NCBI GenBank assembly: GCA_903842755.1
Contig: CAIMNF010000549.1
Coordinates: 1 to 11,722 of the forward strand
Direction of reading: 5' to 3'
DNA from: Oligoflexia bacterium
GTDB lineage: Bacteria; Bdellovibrionota; UBA1018; CAIMNF01
DNA: 11,722 nt
Part shown: positions 6,675 through 11,722 of the stretch, one piece after another
Layout: every line of letters begins with the position of its first letter
Numbering within the stretch: the first letter of the stretch is position 1
Position numbers and translations under genes: made by a program
Notes under the pieces: generated by a model
What the model was told of the DNA's origin: nothing
What the model saw: the letters and a program-made list of their open reading frames with translations, nothing else
Database searches by the model: none

Positions 6675-8588
6675 ATGAAGATTTTTTCACTTTGTCGTCC
6701 CTTCGTTGCTTTCACTGCCCTGCTCCTTATTGCCAAAGTCACACACGCAACACCTCCAACCCGAGACGAAAGCACCCTCAGCAACTACGAACAAATCGTA
6801 GTCACGCACCTGCATCTTCGCGCTAAAGTCGATCCAGAGAAAAGAACTTTCCGGGGGCAAGCAACTTTAACCATCAAAAGAATTGCCCCGAAAACAACCG
6901 ACCTGTTAATTGATGCAAAAGAATTAACGATTCATTCGGTCACGGGCATTAGCGCACGCGGCATTGAGCAACCGTTAAAGTATTCTGCAATTCATCCAAC
7001 AGCAAAGAGCGATGATTTTATGGGCCAAGGGCTAGACATCAAACTGGCCCCAAATACCGTAAAATTAAAAATCAGCTATACTGCAAATCGGGATTCGGCA
7101 TCCTTTCAGTGGGTGACTCCCGAGATGACTCGCGGAGGGAAACTTCCTTTCTTTTACACCCACAGCGAAAGCGTGAATGGGCGGGCCTGGATTCCAATGC
7201 AAGATACCCCTTCCGTACGGATGACGTATTCGGCGGATGTGCAAGTCGATCCGAAGTTTATCGCGCTCATGAGCTCAAAAAATAATCCTCAGCAAAAAAT
7301 TGCCTCAGGCCGGTATCACTTTTACATGGACATTCCGATCCCTAGCTATTTGATCGCTCTTGCCGTCGGCGATATTTCGTTTCAAGCGACGGGACCGCAT
7401 ACGGGTGTTTATGCAGAACCGTCGTTAGTCGGTGCCGCTGCCAAGGAATTCTCTGTTTTAGAGCAGTTTTTAAAAGCGGGACAAGAGCTTTACGGTCCAT
7501 ACCTTTGGGGGCGTTATGACGTACTCATGGTGCCTTCGTTTACCTATGGAGGGATGGAAAATCCGCTCCTGACTTTTGCAAACACCGTCATTGTAACGGG
7601 TGACCGGAGCGATGTTTGGGTTTTAGCGCATGAATTAGCGCATTCCTGGAGTGGTAACACGATTACGAATGCAACTTGGGAAGATTTTTGGCTCAATGAA
7701 GGCTGGACCACCTACGCCGAACAGCGAATTGTGGAAAAGGTCTTGGGCAAGGCTTATTCCGATACCATTGTGAAAGTCCGCGAGGGAATCGATCGCAAAG
7801 ATATTCAAGATGTATTGGATTCCCACGACCATATCCGCGATGCGGCACTGAAAGAACCGATGGATGGTCGGAACCCAAGCATTGTTGCAAGCCAGATTCC
7901 TTACTACCGTGGAGAGTTTTTTCTGAAAAAGTTAGAACAAACGGTGGGTCGAGAAAGTTTTGATCGCTTTACGTTGGCCTATATGAAGAAATTTAAATAT
8001 CAATCGATTGTTACCGAACAATTTTTAGATTTCTTAGATCACTATCCGTTTGTCACTCCAATTTCGCACGAATTGATTGACGAGTGGGTTTACAACCCGC
8101 AAATGCCTACCCATTGGCCCATCACCGAATCAGCAGACGTGACAAAAGCGGACCAAATGGTCAGCGCATTAAATGAAAATCCAAACCTTGTGCTATCCCC
8201 TGAGATGAATGACCTTAGCCCCATTCACTTCATGGCAAAAATTCGAATCTTAGATGGCCTTTCGAGTGACTTTGCGCAATCGCCCGAGCGAATCACCGCC
8301 CTGAGAAATTCCCTTGGAATTGGTAAAACGAATAATCCCGAGGTCATTTCCAAGTGGTGCACCTTGGCGGTAACTTGGAACTACACCCAGGATTTTGATT
8401 TGGTGCGAGACTTCATCACCCGCGTTTCCCGAAAAATTATGATCAAGCCCATCTACAAAGCGATCGATCATTCTTCCAATGAAGACTTCAAAAAAGAAAT
8501 TATTGCGCTTTACGCTCATCAGATTCGGAAGACTTACAGCCCGATTACCCAAGGGGTGATTGATCCGATTATGCATTACTTGCCTTAA
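6675..8588 (+). CDS. Exported M1 family metallopeptidase, leukotriene A4 hydrolase/aminopeptidase B-like
   Basis: This is a zinc aminopeptidase of 637 residues, probably periplasmic: a signal peptide covers MKIFSLCRPF to about residue 25 (THA). The beta-saddle N-domain (about 35-240) contains AWIPMQDTPSVRMTYSADV, a leukotriene-A4-hydrolase-type motif. The catalytic domain has GGMEN (292-296) and HELAHSW with zinc ligands H319 and H323, catalytic E320, and third ligand E342 in FWLNEGWTTYAE. The transition-state tyrosine is Y410 in QIPYYRG. A C-terminal helical domain (about 500-637) matches the leukotriene-A4-hydrolase C-domain found in LTA4H and aminopeptidase B. Compared by memory with human LTA4H, E165 replaces Q136, H163 replaces Q134, A405 replaces Y378, and the carboxylate-binding R563/K565 pair becomes R586/I588. 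The epoxide-hydrolase activity is therefore unlikely, while peptidase chemistry is intact. It likely trims peptides in the periplasm for nutrient use. Confidence 0.93.
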   Translation: MKIFSLCRPFVAFTALLLIAKVTHATPPTRDESTLSNYEQIVVTHLHLRAKVDPEKRTFRGQATLTIKRIAPKTTDLLIDAKELTIHSVTGISARGIEQPLKYSAIHPTAKSDDFMGQGLDIKLAPNTVKLKISYTANRDSASFQWVTPEMTRGGKLPFFYTHSESVNGRAWIPMQDTPSVRMTYSADVQVDPKFIALMSSKNNPQQKIASGRYHFYMDIPIPSYLIALAVGDISFQATGPHTGVYAEPSLVGAAAKEFSVLEQFLKAGQELYGPYLWGRYDVLMVPSFTYGGMENPLLTFANTVIVTGDRSDVWVLAHELAHSWSGNTITNATWEDFWLNEGWTTYAEQRIVEKVLGKAYSDTIVKVREGIDRKDIQDVLDSHDHIRDAALKEPMDGRNPSIVASQIPYYRGEFFLKKLEQTVGRESFDRFTLAYMKKFKYQSIVTEQFLDFLDHYPFVTPISHELIDEWVYNPQMPTHWPITESADVTKADQMVSALNENPNLVLSPEMNDLSPIHFMAKIRILDGLSSDFAQSPERITALRNSLGIGKTNNPEVISKWCTLAVTWNYTQDFDLVRDFITRVSRKIMIKPIYKAIDHSSNEDFKKEIIALYAHQIRKTYSPITQGVIDPIMHYLP

Positions 8589-8603
8589 GACTTTTGGAGT
8601 TTA

Positions 8604-8619
8604 AACATCGAATGATGTT
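8604..8619 (+). terminator. Hairpin after the M1 peptidase gene, terminator-like without T-run
   Basis: AACATC (8604-8609) and GATGTT (8614-8619) form a perfect 6-bp stem with a GAAT loop, 15 nt after the stop codon. Two more pairs are possible beyond a bulged A. The stem is AT-rich and is followed by AAGTGATTTG, not a run of T. It may mark the 3' end of the mRNA but is not a classical intrinsic terminator. Confidence 0.3.
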
Positions 8620-8709
8620 AAGTGATTTGCGATGAGCCTGTTTAGCGCAGGGCAAAATATTCACTTTTGGGATGGTCTAATTCTTTAAACGATTTGCATT
8701 GAATTCCTA

Positions 8710-8739
8710 TTGCAAAACGTTTTTTGTTTTAGTTAAAAT
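8710..8739 (+). promoter_or_regulatory. Possible sigma70-type promoter for the small barrel/lipoprotein pair
   Basis: TTGCAA (8710-8715, 4 of 6), an 18-nt spacer and TAAAAT (8734-8739, 5 of 6). The predicted transcription start at about 8746 leaves a leader of only about 4 nt before the ATG at 8750, which has no Shine-Dalgarno. The spacer is T-rich and the -35 overlaps a palindrome, AAAACGTTTT. Prediction by eye. Confidence 0.35.
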
Positions 8740-8749
8740 TAAACTATCC

Positions 8750-9256
8750 ATGAAAACGAAGATCAAACTAAGTCAACGCACATTCCAGTTTTTGATATTA
8801 AGCTTTTGCACTTTCTCTTCTCTTCTTTTGGCGCAAGGAAGCGAATTCGAATTCTCCACCATTAAATTAGGGTGGATTGGCGTTTTACAGGACGGTGGCG
8901 AGAGCGGAAGCGGCATTCTACAATACACACCACGATACTCCCTTTCTTCAGATCTCAGCATAGGCATTGACTTAGGATTCACTTATTTGAAGCAGCAGAA
9001 CGGTTCAACATTTGCCGCCTTCGAATATCTAGCGGCTGCAGAATATCAATTTACAAAAGACTGGAAGGCTGGAATGGAAATAGGAGCCCAAACTTGGAAC
9101 TGCAGTGGCTGCAGCACCGGCTTTTCTGTAGGACCCGTAGCCTCTTATCAGTTATCGCCGTTCAATTTGCATCCTGAAATTTGGGCGAGTTATCTTGCGG
9201 TTTTTCAGCCTCAGTTTTCGAATGAACTGCGTATTGGGATAGGACTTCATTTTTAA
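8750..9256 (+). CDS. Small predicted outer membrane beta-barrel protein
   Basis: This is a 168-residue protein with a signal peptide (MKTKIKLSQR, hydrophobic FLILSFCTFSSLLLA, cleavage at about residue 28-30). The mature part of about 140 residues alternates hydrophobic and polar residues with tight turns, suggesting an eight-stranded barrel of OmpA/OmpW-like size. It ends in RIGIGLHF with the C-terminal phenylalanine signature. A CSGC motif (C118, C121) lies in what would be a loop and could form a disulfide. I chose the ATG at 8750 because it begins directly at the signal peptide; the TTG at 8699 would add 17 residues. No specific family is recognised. The LamG lipoprotein gene follows after 17 nt on the same strand, so the two are probably cotranscribed. 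Confidence 0.7.
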   Translation: MKTKIKLSQRTFQFLILSFCTFSSLLLAQGSEFEFSTIKLGWIGVLQDGGESGSGILQYTPRYSLSSDLSIGIDLGFTYLKQQNGSTFAAFEYLAAAEYQFTKDWKAGMEIGAQTWNCSGCSTGFSVGPVASYQLSPFNLHPEIWASYLAVFQPQFSNELRIGIGLHF

Positions 9257-9258
9257 CC

Positions 9259-9264
9259 GAGGGA
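9259..9264 (+). promoter_or_regulatory. Ribosome binding site of the LamG lipoprotein gene
   Basis: GAGGGA lies just after the preceding stop codon and 9 nt before the ATG at 9274. It fixes the start and contrasts with the missing site on the upstream small barrel gene. Confidence 0.6.
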
Positions 9265-9273
9265 ATAAGCTAA

Positions 9274-10347
9274 ATGAATAGAAATTGGAACTTTAAATCA
9301 ATCGGCCTTAGCTGGATCATCACGAACCTTTTAACCGCGTGCGGAGGGGGACTTATTTCCGGAAACTCTTCCAATGGAGTTCCCGCGAATAGTATTTCTG
9401 TGAATAACACACAAATCAGCGAAACTGCGATTGGAGGTACCGGGACCACTCTAAATTGGGCTGCTGCGACTTCTACTGCAGGGACTTCGATCACCTATTC
9501 AGTTTACCAATCTACAGCGAATCCTAGCTACGGTAGTTTTAATAGCTTGGCTGAAGTCCAAGCAGGGACACTAATTACTTCGGGAACAAATATCACCACT
9601 GCGAATGTAACGGGTCTGACTTCGGGCAACTCTTATTATTTTAATGTTGTTGCGACCGATGCCAATAATAATTCCGCCATTTATAACCCACTCGGAGAAT
9701 ATTTTGATTCGGCACTTACTCTATTTTACCCTTTTAATGGGAATTCAAACGATATTTCCTTACTTGCTAATAATGGAACACTTTACAACTCGCCTTCGTT
9801 GGTACCAGATCGTTTTAACTTTTCCAATTCAGCTTTTTCATTCTCTAATTCCAGTACGAATGTCTTTAGTGCAGGATCTACTCAATACCTCACCTCTTCA
9901 AGTAATTTGACTATTAATGCGAGTCCGGTGACTCTCGCGTTCTGGTTCTTGGGCACTTCAGGGCATACTTATAATGGGGATCGAATCATTAGCTTGGGTA
10001 CAAATGCTTCAGGAAGCAAAGTACTGGGCATTTACCCAAATAATTCCAATATTTTTGCAGCATGGATTAATGGTCCAGATATAACCACCGGCGTGTCTCT
10101 CAGCACCTCTGCATGGCAATTTTGGGTTTTGGTTTTAGATGGTACAAATCTAACTGTTTATGAGAACGGCACCCAAGTATTGCAAACTTCAGATACCAAC
10201 AACTTGGGCTCTACCTATCCACTGATTATCGGTGCGTCACCAAACCACGATAGTTCTGCAACAGGAACGTTAGACGATGTTCGCGTTTGGAGTACGAACT
10301 TATCTTCTACTTCTGTGTCTAGACTTTACAATGTTACGCGACCATAG
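9274..10347 (+). CDS. FN3-LamG domain surface lipoprotein
   Basis: This is a 357-residue predicted lipoprotein. Its signal sequence ends in the lipobox LTAC with the lipidated cysteine at 23; glycine at +2 does not signal inner-membrane retention, so outer-membrane placement is likely. Residues about 35-130 read as a fibronectin type III-like domain, ending in SGNSYYFNVVATDANNNSA. Residues about 147-355 are a concanavalin A-like LamG domain (Laminin_G_3 type): it opens with FYPFNGNSNDISLLANNGTL, has central strands with LAFWF and WQFWVLVLDG, and closes with LDDVRVWSTNLSS. Such domains bind glycans or proteins, suggesting adhesion or a surface role. The protein is unusually rich in Asn, Ser and Thr and the DNA looks more AT-rich than neighbouring genes. 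It follows the small barrel gene by 17 nt and converges on tRNA-Arg. Confidence 0.85.
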   Translation: MNRNWNFKSIGLSWIITNLLTACGGGLISGNSSNGVPANSISVNNTQISETAIGGTGTTLNWAAATSTAGTSITYSVYQSTANPSYGSFNSLAEVQAGTLITSGTNITTANVTGLTSGNSYYFNVVATDANNNSAIYNPLGEYFDSALTLFYPFNGNSNDISLLANNGTLYNSPSLVPDRFNFSNSAFSFSNSSTNVFSAGSTQYLTSSSNLTINASPVTLAFWFLGTSGHTYNGDRIISLGTNASGSKVLGIYPNNSNIFAAWINGPDITTGVSLSTSAWQFWVLVLDGTNLTVYENGTQVLQTSDTNNLGSTYPLIIGASPNHDSSATGTLDDVRVWSTNLSSTSVSRLYNVTRP

Positions 10348-10352
10348 AAAAA

Positions 10353-10429
10353 TGGCGTACCCGAGAGGATTCGAACCTCTGACCTTCGGCTCCGGAGGCC
10401 GACACTCTATCCAGCTGAGCTACGGGTAC
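10353..10429 (-). tRNA. tRNA-Arg (anticodon CCG)
   Basis: A full 77-nt cloverleaf can be drawn on the minus strand. The acceptor GTACCCG pairs with CGGGTAC; the D stem is GCTC/GAGT; the anticodon stem is TCGGC/GCCGA with loop CTCCGGA; the T stem is AGAGG/CCTCT with loop TTCGAAT. The discriminator is G and the 3' CCA is encoded (10355-10353). The anticodon CCG (10395-10393) reads the arginine codon CGG. It starts 18 nt after the lpd stop on the same strand, so it may be processed from that transcript. T5 follows the CCA directly (10352-10348). Confidence 0.97.
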
Positions 10430-10447
10430 AACTTACAACACACTTAC

Positions 10448-11722
10448 TTATAAATGAATTCGACGCTGCTCTACGCCCAAAGCAGCCTCTTTTACCGCTT
10501 CGGAAAGCGTGGGGTGAGCGTGGCATGTGCGCGCGATGTCTTCGGCCGATCCGCCGTATTCCAAAACCGTAACGGCTTCGGCAATCATATCGGACGCACG
10601 TGGACCAAAAATATGAACTCCTAAAACACGATCCGTTTTAGTGTCCGCAATAATTTTCACTAAACCTTCGGACTCGGCCATTGCAATCGCGCGACCATTT
10701 GCCATGAAGGGGAAGGTGCCTACTTTATAAGAAATGCCCTTTGCCTTCAGCTCATCCTCATTTGGTCCAACCCCTGCAATTTCGGGCCAAGTGTAAACCA
10801 CCCAAGGAATAGAGTTGTAGTTTACGTGACCGGCTTGACCGGCCATGATTTCTACTGCAGCAATACCTTCTTCTTCGGCCTTGTGGGCAAGCATCGCGCC
10901 GCGAACAACGTCGCCCACAGCATAAACGCCTTTTACTTTGGTTTCAAAGTGGTCGTTAATATCAATGCGCCCTTTTTCATCGGCTGCAAGACCAATCGTG
11001 TTCAGTGCTAAGCCGTCGGTGTAAGGCCTGCGCCCGGTAGAAACGAGCACGACATCGCCTTCGATGACTTCTTTGGCTTGGGTTGAGCGATTTACCACCT
11101 CCACCAGCACTTGGTTGCCCACCACTTTGGCGCCCGTACACTGGGTGTTTACTTTAAACTCCAATCCTTGCTTTATTAAGGACTTTTGGGCCTCGGCCAC
11201 AATTTGGGAGTCCATGATATTTAAAATTCGGTCCGCGAACTCTACGACGGTTACTTTTGCGCCCAAGCGTTTCCAAACCGAACCCATTTCAAGCCCAATC
11301 ACACCGCCGCCGATAACTATTAAATGTTTTGGAACTTCGGCCAAACTTAAGGCCTCGGTGCTTGAAATAATTTTTTTACCATCAAACTTTAAAAAAGGAA
11401 GTTCGATCACTTCGCTGCCCGTCGCGATGAGTACTTTGGGAGCTTTTAAGGTCCGGCGCTTTTCGCCATCGACTTCTACAATTTTATCATTCCCTTCGAT
11501 TCCCGCAAAACGCCCCAAGCCTTGGGCCCAATCAATTTTATTTTTTCTAAAAAGTCCAGCCACCCCTTGGGTCAGCTGTTTAACCACTTCGTTTTTACGG
11601 GTCATCATTTGAGCTAAGTTTAGTTTAATTCCCGAAAGCTCAATACCGTGCTTTTGAAACTTCGTTTGGGCGATGGAATAATGTTCACTTGAATCTAAAA
11701 GTGCCTTTGAGGGAATGCAGCC
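10448..11722 (-). CDS. lpdA: Dihydrolipoamide dehydrogenase, E3 (5' partial)
   Basis: This is the FAD-dependent E3 component of 2-oxoacid dehydrogenase complexes and the glycine cleavage system, reoxidising dihydrolipoyl groups with NAD+ in the cytoplasm. The frame stays open to the window edge, giving 424 visible residues of about 465-475. The visible N-terminus is GCIPSKALL, which holds the second cysteine of the redox disulfide; the first cysteine and the FAD GxGxxG motif lie outside the window. Numbering from that glycine: the NAD-binding GGGVIG is at 138-143 with the acidic residue of VVE beyond; the second FAD motif YAVGDVV is at 267-273; IPWVVYTWPEIAGVG follows; and the catalytic His-Glu pair sits in HAHPTLSE (401-408). 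The internal ATG near 11608 is not the start. It could be another E3-like reductase, but GCIPSKALL and HAHPTLSE fit Lpd best. Confidence 0.95.
   Translation of the reverse strand, partial: GCIPSKALLDSSEHYSIAQTKFQKHGIELSGIKLNLAQMMTRKNEVVKQLTQGVAGLFRKNKIDWAQGLGRFAGIEGNDKIVEVDGEKRRTLKAPKVLIATGSEVIELPFLKFDGKKIISSTEALSLAEVPKHLIVIGGGVIGLEMGSVWKRLGAKVTVVEFADRILNIMDSQIVAEAQKSLIKQGLEFKVNTQCTGAKVVGNQVLVEVVNRSTQAKEVIEGDVVLVSTGRRPYTDGLALNTIGLAADEKGRIDINDHFETKVKGVYAVGDVVRGAMLAHKAEEEGIAAVEIMAGQAGHVNYNSIPWVVYTWPEIAGVGPNEDELKAKGISYKVGTFPFMANGRAIAMAESEGLVKIIADTKTDRVLGVHIFGPRASDMIAEAVTVLEYGGSAEDIARTCHAHPTLSEAVKEAALGVEQRRIHL

Larger units (their letters stand above)
8589..8749. other. 161-bp gap between the M1 peptidase and the small barrel gene
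   Basis: This gap contains a perfect short hairpin near its start, a weaker GCCTG/CAGGGC stem at 8636-8653, and a possible promoter at its end. No gene is supported in it. An in-frame TTG at 8699 could extend the downstream gene, but it has no ribosome binding site and spoils the signal peptide. Confidence 0.55.

Noticed and set aside
6469..6690. Minus-strand 73-codon open frame across the M1 peptidase leader
   Set aside because: It overlaps the peptidase start, lacks a recognisable domain or ribosome binding site, and its region is better explained by dyad symmetry.
8714..8730. AAAACGTTTT palindrome followed by T-rich sequence as an intrinsic terminator
   Set aside because: It has no loop and is nearly all A-T, so it would not form a stable hairpin; it fits better as part of an AT-rich promoter.
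10341..10355. CCAT-AGAAAA-ATGG hairpin between the lipoprotein and tRNA genes as a terminator
   Set aside because: Only four base pairs, and the right arm is the tRNA CCA end itself.
11064..11612. Plus-strand open frame of 182 codons opposite the dihydrolipoamide dehydrogenase gene
   Set aside because: It is antisense to strongly conserved lpd codons; low-complexity Ser/Thr/Pro composition is typical of a shadow frame.

Overview
The window comes from a diderm (Gram-negative-type) bacterium of moderate GC with dense gene packing. Evidence for an outer membrane: a LolD-class ABC ATPase and FtsX/MacB-type permease, a LolA-like periplasmic protein, two proteins ending in the C-terminal aromatic signature of outer-membrane beta-barrels, and a lipobox lipoprotein. 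Taxonomy cannot be fixed from the sequence. The mix of an exported leukotriene-A4-hydrolase-like M1 peptidase, LamG lipoprotein and LolA-like cassette would fit Bdellovibrionota or a related deltaproteobacterial-type lineage, but this is only a guess.

Region 1 (1-4020, + strand) is a tight operon: ABC ATPase (5' end outside the window), permease (4-nt overlap), secreted LolA-like carrier (1-nt gap) and predicted outer-membrane beta-barrel (1-nt gap). In order they supply an inner-membrane motor, an extractor, a periplasmic carrier and an outer-membrane acceptor. This looks like a complete route for moving a lipid or lipoprotein across the envelope, and it is the most interesting system here. 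Region 2 (4011-6403) holds an MFS exporter on the minus strand, convergent with and overlapping the barrel gene by 10 nt, then a divergent aldo/keto reductase. Their shared 164-bp intergenic region carries a short tandem repeat and a possible promoter.

Region 3 (6404-8588) is a 271-bp leader with two adjacent dyad symmetries, followed by an exported M1 metallopeptidase with the full leukotriene-A4-hydrolase-type architecture. Its peptidase residues are intact but several substrate-pocket residues differ. Region 4 (8750-10347) is a two-gene surface module: a small beta-barrel and a FN3-LamG lipoprotein. Region 5 (10353-11722, minus strand) is tRNA-Arg(CCG) just downstream of a dihydrolipoamide dehydrogenase gene whose N-terminus lies outside the window.

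No insertion sequence, CRISPR array, phage gene or origin was seen. All intergenic gaps are under 300 bp and are described below.
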